Counted from the first letter of the stretch, positions 46,928-59,639 are shown. The stretch: DNA of 64,000 bases from Asterella californica (GCA_036924285.1 JAYKYS010000002.1:43663501-43727500); one strand, 5' to 3'. Notes: generated by a model from the letters alone, not told the origin. Made by a program: numbers and translations.

Positions 46928-49900
46928 ACAGTTTCCGTGCGCAAGCTACAATCTGTATACAGCATGCTGAACAATAGTACATTCAGCACAGAGTCGAGCT
47001 TTTCACCATTTCTGACGTAATTACACTGATAGTGTCCTTTCTTTTGTTCCACATCTCGTATTTGAAGCTCTTCTGCTTCAAATTCCGGATCCATTGTTGT
47101 CAATATGAGTGGTATAAGTTCGTCATGACAGCACTACGGTACTTGTCAATATATGGGGCAAGTAGGCTAGCCAATAATGTGAGTCGAGCGGCCGGGATAC
47201 TGCAACTTGTTGATACAGGAGAGGAAATGCACTCCCAATATCTGCAGCATGACGAAGGTACCAAGAGCAGTCATCTCATGATCACCTACCTCCTAGCTTG
47301 ACCAACTTCCTCCAACTTTGTCTCTGCTGAAGGCTGTCATACACCAGCGATCTAGACTTTTTTTTGCATGATAATACTACGTAAATTCTGTGCTATATTT
47401 CCTAACAAGCTGGAATATGCTGAGGCTCGCTGTTGCCTCGCCAATGTTGCCAATGGTTCAAAGTCATTTGAATCACTAGGACTCCTGACTTGTTGTGGAA
47501 AGTATAATATACGGAATCGGAGTTGTTCTACTGTTTGCAACAAGCAAGCTTGACAATTGAGGCAACGATTGCGTAACAGTTTCTATGCGCTCGAACTCGA
47601 AAATTTCCTTACGTCCTAGAAGGGATCAGTAATTTCAAAATTTCGGAAAACATTTCTGCTAGCTTGGGACTCAATTCTGCAACTCTTCGTGATTAGCGGA
47701 AGGTAATTTTCCTAGAAGTTTTCACTTTTGCTAGTAGTTTTGTCGATAACACATTCCATTGGTTTCCGATCGATTCCTTGTAGCTTGACACAGTTGACTC
47801 ATCTTCGGAATCTGCCCAAGTTTAGTGCGCTTCGTTCTCTTTCGGACTTGTTAATTTTCAGACTAGTATCTTCTTTGGAAAGATACTTAAACAGTCCGTT
47901 TACAAATGAATTATAGGGTGTAAAGCATTGATTTAAGCATTGATGTAAAGCATTGGAGAGCATTGATTTAAGTCTCCAACCGATTCCCGATTCCATTCTC
48001 GTATGCAGATTTTATCAGCAAAATATTTTTCTGTGTACCTGTTAAATTTCTTGGTTCTCAGACAGCACACGCGCGAAATGAGGTCGTCCTGGATCGATAT
48101 CCTCTACCAGGGCTACTTGTCTGAACACTGGGGGGTTTATGTGAAAAGTTGAAAGGGTTTCATCATGTCAGTTCTATGATCTTTTATACTATTCAGTTCT
48201 GACTGAACGGATGACATGGTATGTATCTCTACAGTTGAGATGAGTTTTAACTACAGTAATATAGTTACAGTGAACCGTCCATCCATAGAGGCCCTTACAT
48301 GAAATTGTGATCAGTTAGCAAACTAACTTTTAGTGCAAGCCGTCACTGTTATTTAGATGATACTTTCCGAACATCCCCATAAATTGTTGAAATAGGAAAA
48401 TTTTCACTCTATCTTTGTTTGTAATAGTTCATTACACCAATGTATGATAAAAGCTTCATCTCACATCAGAAAATTTGATTCTGAATACAAATATATAGTC
48501 ATGGTTACTTTATTGCAAATACCAACATTCCTCTCGATTACCGGCTTTGCAAGGTCCTTGGTAGTTTAACGCGACAACATTCAACCATATGGTGATTTTA
48601 ACCTAAAACCTTGGAACCACGTAAAAGTGGAAACTCCCGCCCAGTCTAACGTTCAAACTAATTTTCACACGCACATTACCCACCACATTGTCTCACGGTC
48701 TCAATCCCCTTTCAAGGCTCTCCCTTTCAGTCAGTAAAAGGCGATCCGCTCCACCTGCTCATATCTTAGTATGAGTCAATAGCTCTCTGTAGAATATTCA
48801 GCTGGACATTGACAATCGATTCTACCTTCTCACGGTCTCATTACCTCTACATCTGCAATATCGTCAATCTTGAATCTTCAAGTTGGAGTAAGGCGATTTC
48901 ATATAGGAATCCAGAGAATCGCTCAATCCTGTAGTGTGTGGAGTCTTTCTCGAACAAAAATTAGTGTCTAAAGAGTGAGTTTCATTCTTTCAGAAGCTCT
49001 TAGTACAGAGATCTTTTTCTCAGTTTTGATTTCTTTGAGGTTTTATCTTTGATGGTGACGTGCTCGACAACTTGAAGATTAAAGTTTAGAGCTAAAGAGA
49101 ATTTGAATCTTTCGTAGGTGGCTTTTGCTACTATGCTGCTTTAGAGTCTCTAGGTTGGTTGTTGTTCGGTGTTTGTACCCATCTGATTCCACGGAACAGA
49201 TGTCAGTTTATCAGCAAGAGGACATCACCGAAAGGACTGGCTTTTGGTCGTCTCTGCTATGTTGCTTTTCTGATACAGTCTCTTGGTCTCTCAGTTTATG
49301 GATGTTCGTACCATCTGAGAATGAGGTTTAGAATTTCAGACAGTCACTTGCTTTGTTCTACCATAAACTACTTCCCAACAAGCATTATATACCGTCACGA
49401 TAATGGATGATTCACAATACAATGTCTTCTCCTGCAAATCAAGAAGATATCTAACCAACCTGATCGTTATAAATACAGAGATTTCACGATCCAACTTGAT
49501 GGATGGATCCACAAATGCAAGTAAATCCCTACGTCTTGGGGGAAATAAAATCTACTGACTTTTGGCTTACACACATATCTTTCTTTTACATTATCGACAA
49601 TCTGGGTATAGTCTACCTAAACCTACGCAATTACATTCCGATTGGTCCTGCGCTACTAAAGGTTGTTCATGTAGGTAAATAAATTATGAAAGAAATACTT
49701 CCATTCCCAAGACCATATACGTCTCTTACGAATACCGCGCTTAGCTGGGGAATCTTTTCCTCATACCTTCATGTTTGATGTCATCTTGAGATATTCCTTA
49801 TTATTCTCATTGAACTGATCGCTACAAGATGTCATTATTGATTACTTACTAAGAATGACTCAGAGTCTAACAGTGTTAGCAATTCAAATCTTCATCTGAG

Positions 49901-49984
49901 TGAATACAATCTGCTGCCCTCTTTGTTTTCTTCCTAAGACACTATCATAATGCGTATCCCCTTCATGGTTTTTACAGTACCAAT

Positions 49985-50653
49985 ATGTTGTCAAGCGACT
50001 CGACTATGACGCGACATAGATCAGATATCACTATCGTTACTATAGTTGACATTCACAAACTACCATAATATTATTTATTGCAACTCCATCCCACATGTAC
50101 GCCTGCACCAATAAAATATACTAGTAACTTCAAGAATCTTTCTGTGACGGTCACACCGTCTGTGAACTTCAAGGAAACCTCGGCATAAATATGTACATGT
50201 ATAGCTTTCAGTGCAGATGCGTTCTTGACATTTTCTATCATAATTAGTCAGAAATTTAAGACCTAGTCTAAGAATGTCAATTTTGAGCTCCACAAAAAGA
50301 CCAAAAACTACATACATGACAACACTCTAGATCTCAGGAGATGCATTGAACAAGACGGAATAGTATGTGCTGAAGAAATTGCTACATGGGACCCATGCTT
50401 GGAGCCAAGAAACCTGTTTATAGAGAATGAAGGATACTGTTCATTCTGGTTACCCGTAAGAACCAACAAACGTTTTCACCCATCCGACCATGTTGGAACA
50501 AAATATTATTTATCATGGTTCCAGCTAGCTTCCGAGTTCAAGAAGAGAACGTTATATATACACTCACCTTTTGTGTACCATATCATGTGGGGCAATAACA
50601 GAATTTTGTATAGCGAGGGCATTCGATGTGGACAAGATCACTATCAAATTTGA
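49985..50653 (+). pseudogene. Decayed reading frame, unknown Cys-containing protein
   Basis: One frame runs from ATG 49985 to TGA 50653 with only three internal stops (TAA 50066, TAA 50186, TAG 50264). The last 129 codons (50267-50653) are fully open. The sequence is coding-like: VTVTPSVNFKE, then RRCIEQDGIVCAEEIATWDP and ENEGYCSFWLPVRTNKRF, with several cysteines. The TAG could also be part of an intron acceptor (CCTAG before TCTAAG). I recognise no family. It ends 215 bp before the 3' end of the convergent GID8-like ORF. Confidence 0.4.
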
Positions 50654-50715
50654 AAAATATGAACTTCAAACAAATGGATGAAGTACATGCAAACACTGCA
50701 AAAATGATTACAGCC

Positions 50716-50874
50716 TACTAGGTAAAGTGAGTGGCGGGATCATACAGCAGCGACTGCTTCTGTATGATCCGCTCATCATCGCCTCTCTGCACTTTCTACG
50801 TGCATGTCATGATTCAGAAAGCTTGGGAGTCCTCGAGTCATGACATTGTTCGTAAAGTGCACACTACCTAGTCC
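50716..50874. mobile_element. Small foldback/MITE-like element with two inner hairpins
   Basis: The ends ACTAGGTAAAGTG and CACACTACCTAGT are imperfect inverted repeats. Inside, GGATCATACAG..CTGTATGATCC forms one stem. TGCACTTT plus ATGTCATGA on one side pairs with TCATGACAT and AAAGTGCA on the other (50788-50812 with 50838-50861), leaving an 8-nt internal mismatch and a 25-nt loop. The result is a cloverleaf-like fold of about 160 bp. No clear target duplication. The right tip overlaps the stop codon of the GID8-like ORF. Confidence 0.55.
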
Positions 50875-51542
50875 AGAAGATCTAAGCTAAAGCGAGGAAA
50901 GGACACTTTCTTACCAAGCTCTTTTTGAGTCAATACAAGGAGTTTCAGGAGATAATGGAACTTGGGATCCCGTTCATGACCCTGGCTGACGAGAATAGCT
51001 TTATCCATCTCCACAGCTACATGCTCTCTCTTCGTCGGATCCATCAAATGTCCCACAGGACTATCAGCAGGGTCTTCAAACAGCAGTAGAGCAACCGTCT
51101 GTTCCAAGACCTTCAAAAATGAATCATCTGATTCTGTGCAGTAGGGTGCTAGATTCGCTTCGGCATAGTCAAGCGCTTCAGACACTTTACCGCCGCGGAT
51201 AAGTTCAACCACGTGTTGCTGTTGCAGATTAAAACACAGCTCCACATTGCTTTCCAAAATATCCGGATTCAAGTCATTGGCTCTGGCGATACCTTCTTCC
51301 ATGTTGCCGCTGTGCACTGCATTCCTTATAGCCAACCTGTTCTTCACAACATCGAAGTCCATGTTGGGTTCTGTTCCAGATTCTCTCTGGAACTCTTTTG
51401 CAACCTCGATGTACCCTTGAGTAAGAAAAAAGTCCATAACCAGCTGGTTCATGTCCTCCTTCCTGATACGCACAGCTTTCATCTTCTCCTTCCATTCTTC
51501 GTCCGTTATCATCTTCAACCTCCAAGGCTTGGTACGCGACAT
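50868..51542 (-). CDS. GID8-like LisH/CTLH/CRA protein, intronless
   Basis: A 224-aa frame with the domain order of GID8/TWA1: LisH at about residues 30-62 (RKEDMNQLVMDFFLTQGYIE), CTLH at about 68-125 (ending LQQQHVVELIRGGKVSEALD) and CRA at about 121-215, including DPADSPVGHLMDP and LLVLTQKELG. The protein is a scaffold of the CTLH/GID E3 ubiquitin ligase, in the cytosol and nucleus. Plant orthologs usually have introns and a tail resembling PRINDLATGKLED; this copy has neither, ending SFPRFSLDLLD at the tip of a foldback element. It could be a retrocopy, or a lineage-specific intronless gene with an altered tail. All core motifs look intact. Confidence 0.9.
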   Translation of the reverse strand: MSRTKPWRLKMITDEEWKEKMKAVRIRKEDMNQLVMDFFLTQGYIEVAKEFQRESGTEPNMDFDVVKNRLAIRNAVHSGNMEEGIARANDLNPDILESNVELCFNLQQQHVVELIRGGKVSEALDYAEANLAPYCTESDDSFLKVLEQTVALLLFEDPADSPVGHLMDPTKREHVAVEMDKAILVSQGHERDPKFHYLLKLLVLTQKELGKKVSFPRFSLDLLD

Positions 51543-51787
51543 TGGAAGATGTTAAGAGTATCCTGTAGTCCCGAACTATCACCCTGCTCACCTCCGATCT
51601 ACGAGCTGTAGAGCCCTCTTGCTGTATCTGAAAGTATTTGTTTGATGGTGAAGGACATGGAAATTTTCCCGCACAATTCAACTTGAAACACGATCACGCT
51701 CGAGAGTAAGACCCCGAAAGTTCTGGTTACTTCCATTCGATGAGGTTTTAGGGCCCCACTTCTATACCATGAAAGAAAGCGGTTGGT

Positions 51788-51836
51788 TGAGTGAAACCGC
51801 AAATGGACTTGGCTTTCCGTCCATTTGCGCAAATTC
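51788..51836. repeat. Imperfect hairpin upstream of the GID8-like ORF
   Basis: GCAAATGGAC and GTCCATTTGC pair around a 10-nt loop, and the stem extends outward through GTGAA..TTCAC with an internal bulge. It lies about 250 bp before the start codon. Confidence 0.7.
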
Positions 51837-51842
51837 ACTACT

Positions 51843-54800
51843 GTTATATGATGTGAGCACTGACCTAGAACATCAGGTCACCTTTACAAAAGTGACTTAC
51901 TACATCAGGTATTATCTTTTAGGTTAGAGGTACTAATATCTCGTTAAGACGCACAGTACATCGTGAAGAAAACGTACACTGAAGTGTAAAGCACGGTGTA
52001 CCATGAAAAGACCATGTACAAGTTCAAGTAATTCCAAGCTTACGCGAACAGGTAGTGGTCAACAATTCTACATTTTCTTGCTAAAATTTGTGCACCTTGT
52101 GTAAATAATTCTCAATACCATGATTATCAGCGGGTAGAATTTATACTGGCTAGATAGAGACACATAGATTTAAATAGTTTTTACCACATTGCGGCATATG
52201 TATTTTTGGCCAATTTTAAAGCAGACTTGTAAATCAACTTCAGTTCTCAAGTGAATAAAATGCACATAATGTTGGTTATTGTGCATGTTGAATAACATTT
52301 TGAGTCTTGGCCACCTGGGGAAACTAAATAGATGTATTTCAGAAACGTGGCGCCTCTGTGTGATATTATACTCAAGAGCAATCCAGAATAGCATATTATA
52401 TCAAATATAATACAAAGTACGTATGTTCCCTCCTCACTGTAACGTTCGACCGCAGATCTCGGAACAGATTCTTTAATCTCTAACCAATGAACTGCCGAAC
52501 GTGAACCTCCCTAGAGACCTGTATACTTTATTTGTGTCTCCAGATCCAGTTCGTTAAACTATCAGCTAATGAGCACCGAGGATTTGATAACTGTTGAACG
52601 GGTTTCGAATAACCAACTAGTCTTTTGTAGGTCTCTGGTCAATCTTAGGTTGCTAAATACAGGTGGAACTATTCTAGACCTGGGTTGCATAAAATTTGGG
52701 CAGCACTTCCGCTACTGATGATCAAGTCGGAACGCCAGGACCCACAAGGAGCAACCGCCAAGACTAGGAGACCTAGTAGATGCTAGGAAGTAGGAAGGCA
52801 AAGCAATTACACCGAAATAAAGTCAACACGACACCAGATGCGCCCAACTCAGTTCTGGCACACAACTCAAGCCTAATTATCAGAATGGAGAAAGTCACGG
52901 GCTCATATACATTACATGGCATTACTTGCTGACAAGGTCACGCAGCGCTCTTGGACCGGCAATCCTTCACTACTCAGCAACTCCAGAACTAAGACTTCAC
53001 CAGAGAACCTAATTTCACTCTGAACGCCTTGATTTCTGTTACTCAACAGATCAGACCCCAAGTCAGCTCCCCTAATCAACACCCCAAGTCTGCTCTCAAG
53101 GTCCCTCTTCAAATCTGCTCTCCAAGGAGCTTGATGTGCATCAGTTCTAGCTCCTGATTTCTGATCTCAAAGGCAATGTATACTACACTGAAAATACAGT
53201 CTCCTCCCTCACTACCAAGAGTGCTCTCTCCAAAACTGAAAAACTTAGAATGGCCTCCTTTAGGGTTCACGACACTCTTTTATCTAGTCTCTTGAGCCTG
53301 CCTTGTGCCATGCAGCTGCCACTTTTGATTAATCACTGCCCGAATGCCATCTGGTTTGGGGAAAAAGCAAAAGGTGTTACACTCACTAGTCTTCGTATCT
53401 GTAGAATACATATGTTGCGAATATGTATATACTATTGCAACCGTAAGTAGGACAAACATCAAACGCAGGTAAAAGTTTGCTCGTGTACTGGTTAGGGGTC
53501 TGACAGTTTGTTATAATAAAAACTTAAAGTTTTCAAATGTTTATAAAATGTTATTCACGATAGGAAGGCGATTTGGACTACAACCTTTTAAGAGAAAAAT
53601 GAGAAAAAATTAAAATAATTGGTTTTATATATATTTATATATATTATATTATATTTTCCCAGAGAAGAGGTTACATGGGGAGGCATACCTTGTGGGACCA
53701 TGTAGAGGTAGACACTCTAGAGAAATTGTTTGAAGTTATTACTAACCGTATCTTTCACGTGTATTCAGACAAGGCAGTTGGAAGCTATCATGCACATGTG
53801 AGCAATGTTCGGGGAGTTCCGGAAAATAGAGTAGTGAGTTATTGTTTGAGAATGTGAATTTCCGAAGGTATAGAGAAAAGAGTCGGAAAACTACCGAGTA
53901 AGAACTGAAAATAGAACTCTCAACTACTTTAAAAGTGAACAATTTCTGATAACCTTTAGAAAACACCTGCTAGTCCGTGCCGGAAAACCACCGGTTGTCT
54001 GGAAAATCCTTCCCGAGCGCTGCATGTGAGTGGTCAGTTCTTTCTTTGTTCCTGAAAACACCAGGTGGGGTATCAAGGACTAAAGGCACCATGAGTTTTA
54101 GCTTCATATATGAACCATATACATATTTCTTTCACCAGTCATAACAAGAAATATATGTTCCAGCTGTGTAATCAAATGTGAATATTATGATACCAACTTT
54201 AGTTTGATGGAGCATATTACTCAAATATTAAAACGGAGTTGAGAATATTTTTTATCATGACTCATCTCATGATGTGAGATTTACTTTTTAGTTGTGAACC
54301 ATAGGAAATTTCACTAAGTCACATGAAGATTTATAGAATATCTGTCACTACATATCTAAAAGTGGATACTTTACTGGCAATTAGTGTTTAATTTGTATAA
54401 CTGTTTTGAAGTTTTGAGAGCCACGTCACAAAATGCGTAACATGTAGTTTCGGATCAATATCTGGATTCGTTTTGAATGTATTAACCATAGACTATTATA
54501 AATCACAACAGTGATCAAAACTGGACATTCTATATAACATAATTTAAACTTTCAAGATTACATCTAAAAAGTAACTTAGTCTACAGTAAGCCAAAGAACG
54601 TAGTAAGCATCTTCGAACCAATAAATATTGCTTGTTCAACAGCCTTTGGAAGTACTAGACAACATTCAACATTGCTCAAACACGGTTGATTTCGTGCTAA
54701 AAAAGAAGTCTGTCGCAAAATAAAATTTGAAGAAATGATGATGTTTTAATAATTACAATCGTCTAAATTAAATTATTATTATTTTGAAAAACAAAATCTC

Positions 54801-56200
54801 GCTCTACAGTCATTTTCTCTTATAACTTGAAACTTTGTTAATTGCTGATAGTCGGACCACACGATAATCTTAGCAACAAAACTCATTCTAATTTGAAATT
54901 TAACATCTAACGCTAGCTTGAGAAATCCGCAAAACCCTAGCTAGCACTTTATGTTTGATCACGTTTTGTTGCTGAAATTGTTCTATCATGTAGGCTGCAG
55001 TTTCAAGCGACAAGTGAATAATGTCCAATCTCGAGGTACTTGCAGAAACCGCCCATGGGTGTTTCCTTTGTCACTCTCGATAAGTAGAGTTCTACTTATC
55101 GATTAGAGATGAAAATTAGTTTCATAAAAATCTTTGGTATAATAGTTAGTTACGTCTAAGTCGGCTTGAGAATATGTGCAGCAAAGAATATTTATACTAA
55201 TAGACGGGAGCATCGAAAGATCACCAAAACTTTTCGAAAAGATTTTGAGGTTGAAATGATGAGATGTTATTTTGGGATTTCATATCTAAAGCTGCATGTA
55301 AATCACATCAACGATCAGTGTATTCACTCTCGATGGTCAGCAATGAGCTGAATCTCATTTGTACTTCTTCTATCACTATATAAAGTACGAAAATGCATCT
55401 CCAAGGGCATTCAAGTTTGAGTTCACTGTTGAGCCTCGCCTTACAATATGTGACAAACTTTTTGACGATAAATTCTTGTTAGGTGATTTTGTTATTTTCC
55501 CACACTAGTCTCACACTTATCGCACACCATTTCCGATGGCTTCTCTATCATAAATACGTCATAATTGTATCATTAAACCCTTACAAGGAGTTAAGAAGTT
55601 GCTGGTGAGACGTGAATGAAACGAACACTATGCACTGTGGAAGGTACACTTAAATCTGCTAATAAACTCAAATGACGGAATTATCAATATATCGGAGATG
55701 ATTCTTTTATTCATAAGTACTGCCAAATCCAGTTGTAGCACATGGATAATGGACAACCATCTCTAAGGTTTTTGCAGTTGATGTTGAAAGTAGCGTTGAA
55801 TCCTCCAAAGGTAACAGACCATGTAGAAAACTATATTTTTTTAATGAATGGAACTGTTTTCTAAAAGTCTTAGTTGAAACCGAAACGGTTTGTGAACCAA
55901 ATCCTTTCTAAACGTCTCGACTATCATTCCCGTGAGTTTTATCAATGAATGTTTGGAGTTTGTTTTATCATAACAATATTGACATGATGTTGTAGTATTC
56001 AACTTACAACAAAAAAGTCCAACATCGTATTTATTATGACCAACAAGTATTTATCATCGAATCGCATTATATTTTCTTTTAGATTCTCAAACTGAATCGT
56101 TTAAAGACTAAATATTTTGAAGACCGAACCGCCTAAAAGACATTCATTTGAAAGAACGTTTCAAAACCGTTCAAAACTTCATTTGGTCACTTTTACTTAG
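51843..56200. other. AT-rich interval without a recognised gene
   Basis: Over 4 kb with only short frames. An AT-only tract at about 53622-53657 and a modest frame at 53675-53857 (60 codons) are the main features. I found no splice-linked exons and no transposon motif. Confidence 0.4.
53622..53657. repeat. TA-rich low-complexity tract
   Basis: Interleaved TTATATA and ATATTATATT words with almost no G or C. Confidence 0.85.
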
Positions 56201-56209
56201 AATTTGTGG

Positions 56210-57375
56210 GCTCACTTGCCTAAACTGGTGGAGTTGCTGAAGGAGAAGATGCGGATGAAGATCTTGGAGCCGTTGTTTGCACCATATTCAAGTAGATGAT
56301 TTACGGTATCAAAGAAGAATACATCATTGCGATTCATCCAAGACATGCAACCGGTGAACGCAGTAACAATCAGAAATGTTAGAATGAGATCGATTGTGGA
56401 TGAGTTTACCGAAGCGTTGGTAGGAAGAGCAATTTACTCAATGAGAGATCTTTACTCAAGATATGATCAGTTTCAACTAGCAGAGGAGAGCAGAAGCCAA
56501 TGAGGACACCTTTAGGGTTGGTTAGGATGTGTATAGTTATCACAGAAAGCTACCAACTCGGTAGCACACATGATGAACGGGATGAATAGAATTCTAAGGG
56601 ACTTCATCCCTGAAAAGATGATGTCATTCTTGGATGACATCTTCATCAAAGGATGTGTGGATGATGAGAAGGATGAAGCATTAGACCAAAGGAGGGTGAG
56701 AAGATCTTATCTCGACTTGAGGAAGTTCACCTCACGCTGTCAAGTGCAAAATCTACATTTGGGGTTAGAGAAGTTTAGATCGTTGGTCATTTGTGTGGAT
56801 CGTTTGATCGGAAGCCAGATCCAAACAAAGTTGATGCGATTGGAAGGATGGATGAGGTTTGCAACTCGTTGATAAAAGTAAGAAGTTTTTGGATGCTTGT
56901 ATATTCTATCACATTTGGATTCCTCATAATGCACATGTGACGGATCCATTATATGGGTTGTTACGTAAAGGTCATAAGTTTAGATGGGAGAAAAAGTATA
57001 CCGATGCGGTACGGAAGCTAAAGTCCTTACTATCATCTCCTCTAGTTTTGAGAAGGATTGATTACCAACTACGAACTATTCATGTCGGTGGTGTCCTTCG
57101 GCATGCTACTTCTGTCAATTCTGAATAACTTCCAGTTTCACCTTAGCTATTTTCACTCCTTGCTGAATTTGTTGACAAGATGACCATGAAGAGTTTGATA
57201 TAGAATACATCTTGAAGACACGTGTTCGATGGACTCGTCATCATCGAGTAGATTATTTGATGAAATTGACAAGATATTCATTACATAAAGCAACATGAAA
57301 GCACACGACAAATCCTGCAAATGCGTCACTATTAGTGAAAGCCTTCGTACAACACTTGAGTAATGAGGACGTTGC
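56210..57375 (+). pseudogene. Ty3/gypsy fragment: RT core plus chromodomain, internally deleted
   Basis: The + strand reads RT in broken frames: LEPLFAPYSSRW near 56260, then RDLYSRYDQFQLAEE at about 56440, then MSFLDDIFIKGC (catalytic F-x-DD) at 56620 and a thumb/RNase H start at 56873-57110 (PLYGLLRKGHKF). About 60 bp later comes a chromodomain-like stretch (EEFDIEYILKTRVRWTRHHR, then VDYLMKLTRYSLHKAT, with the usual W of WEP lost). RNase H and integrase between them are missing. Chromodomains at the integrase end mark chromovirus-type gypsy elements. Stops and shifts make it inactive. Confidence 0.75.
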
Positions 57376-57419
57376 TTCTTAAAAGAGGAGAGGTTTGAGT
57401 TATCCACCATCAATATTAG

Positions 57420-58920
57420 GTTGATCGGTAGACGTAAATTCAACCCCTCGTTTCATCTGATCTTTCTCTATTGTTTGCCGCGTAGGAGTAGTTGCATATC
57501 AGCTCGAACTTCTAGCTCATATGAATATTCATCCGATTTTTCATGTATCCTTATTACGATGATATGCACCACGACCCAGAAATTCAGAACTTCACAAGAA
57601 TCTTATCTCTTCCACAAAAATTCACTTTGTGTTGATTGACAATAAAAGACCTAATCTTGTCAAGCTTGCTGGTGTAAGATGATGTTCTTCGTACATGAGA
57701 TAAAAAAGAGTTTCATGAGTAGACGCATTGAGTGAGTTGTTGTAGGTAAATTCTACTAAAGAAAGTAAGGTGTCTCACTTCTCTTGCTCCTTTAGAGTAA
57801 GACTTGTAACATGTCCTCGATATAATTGGCTCTTTCAGTTTGTCCATCGGTCTGTGAGTGATAGATAGTAGATATGATGAGTTTAGTTTTGAACAAACCA
57901 AATAGTGTTCTCCAAAATAAACTAGTAAACTGAAGACCTCTATTTGTTATGATCATGTGGGACAGACCATGCAGAGCAAAAACAATGTTCAAGTATAACT
58001 GGGTAAGTTGAAGAGCTGAGACATCTTTCGTGGTTATCGAATGCGGATCATCTTGCTAAGCTTATCTATAAAAATAATTATAAAATCAAAACTTGAACTG
58101 GTTAAGGATAGTTCACACACTAAGTCCATACTAACATGTTCTAGACGTTTGGAAGGAATAGGAAGGGGTTGAAGAAGACCGGCATGTGCTTGATTTGTAG
58201 TTTTATTTTATTGACACATTGAACAACTCCTAGTGTATGCTACAACATCCTCCGTAATCTTGGACCAATAGAAAACTCGTTGGACTGCTTCCAATGTCTT
58301 CTCTGCTCTCATATGTCTTGCAATTGTCGAATCATATCATTCAGTTAATATGATGGTAATATGAGATATGTATCTTCTCTCCATGGAATATTAATCATGA
58401 TCACAAGTAGTGGTTTTTGAGGTTTTGGCTGCTACAATCTATGCATCAGACCTTGTGCATTGGAACAATTTTGTCTAAATGTCAAAATTCACTTTAACTT
58501 TAGAGATCATGTTATGCAAGCCAATCATACGAGTTAATGCATTGACAATTTGCTTCTTGCTCTCAACATATGTGATGGTCATGTTGAATAGTTGTCTCTA
58601 TTCTGCAAAATGGATTTGTCTCTTTGAGAGATCTTTTTGTGTCTCCAAATACACTAAAGGTTTGTGCTCTGTCTCGATCACAAAAATCTTTTTTCTTAAA
58701 TAGTGCTTCCAATGCTTCGTGGCGAGGACAATGACCAACTCTTCTCTTTTTGTAGTGTGATAGTTTCGTTCTGCTGGTAGTAACTTCTATGAAAAGTATG
58801 CAATTGGATGCCAACCATCCTCCCATTCTTTCTACAGCACAACCCTCACTGTCGTGCTTGATGCATCTGTTGTCAACTTCATAAGTCTCTTGGCGTCATA
58901 TCACTTGAGGATCAGAGCAT
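57420..58920 (-). pseudogene. Ty3/gypsy fragment: RNase H and integrase
   Basis: On the minus strand from 58920: RNase H with LTTDASSTTVRVVL, then GWHPIAYFS, NYHTTKREELVIVLATKHWK and HKPLVYLETQKDLSKRQIHF. Integrase core lies at 57992-57790 with MIITNRGLQFTSLFWRTLFG and YHSQTDGQTERAN; the catalytic Asp of the ITDRG-type motif is Asn here. A C-terminal piece (RDQMKRGVEF-like) sits near 57480-57430. It faces the + strand fragment, and the two meet at about 57375-57420. Several stops; inactive. Confidence 0.8.
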
Positions 58921-58965
58921 GTACTTGTGATAATCACATACTATCCAACTCGAGCTCGTTTGGTC

Positions 58966-59414
58966 TTACGTGTTCGTCCAAATCATCCCTATGGAGATCA
59001 TGTTGTTCTTAGCACCATAGCTTGTAACTCCGACAACTATAGTAGCATGTACCGCAAAGTAATCATCGACCAACTTCTTCATCCTTCCTTTACTAACATT
59101 GGCAAATGAGAGTACTCTTACTTCTGAATGTAATATTTCCATCCACCCAACAATAATCTCTCGTTGCAAAGACTCTATAAAGTCCATGCAATTCCCGTTG
59201 ATGATCAATACCATCACACCGTACGCATGATGTAACCAAGCTGGTTTGAGTACAAGCTCCTTCTCAGTTGACAATCCCTTATCCTCCAACCTAATAACCT
59301 TAGCTTGCAGTCGTGCATCTTTTGCCATAGGTCCTCGATGGTTGGATCTTTCTCCTCTACAACGACAACTGGAGTTCGAACCTCAAGTACTATCAACATT
59401 GGTGTGGTAGTCAA
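58966..59414 (-). pseudogene. Possible gag-protease remnant upstream of RNase H
   Basis: A 120-codon open frame (59328-58966) lies upstream of the minus-strand RNase H. It contains LVLKPAWLHHAYGVMVLIIN and VDDYFAVHATIVVGVTSYGA. No catalytic DSG is found. It may be the protease region of the same element; RT, which should follow it, is absent, so assignment rests on position. Confidence 0.25.
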
Positions 59415-59639
59415 CGATACATGTGTTAACCTTGTAACCTTTTCCTTGTATGTCTCTGTTTGACAAGAAGCTCAACCGCTTCATGCTTCCTAAGTAGCTC
59501 TCGTCTTCCGAGCTATATCTAAACAATCATAACTAAGCAAGGCATCGCATGGATTACCAAGAAGACAACCCACCTTACATTTCATCCTACTTTCTAACAG
59601 AAGATACAAAATATGAGAGAAGCAGATTGTATGAGAAGT

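Larger units (their letters stand above)
44037..49984. other. Gene-poor interval downstream of TRAPPC11
   Basis: The 3' flank of TRAPPC11, then about 5 kb of AT-rich DNA without a recognised gene. Local structure includes the 136-bp tandem duplication, a 49-bp exact direct repeat at 46725/46879 and small GTAAAGCATTGAT repeats near 47925-47965. Short frames such as 45906-46097 were examined and not assigned. Confidence 0.45.
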
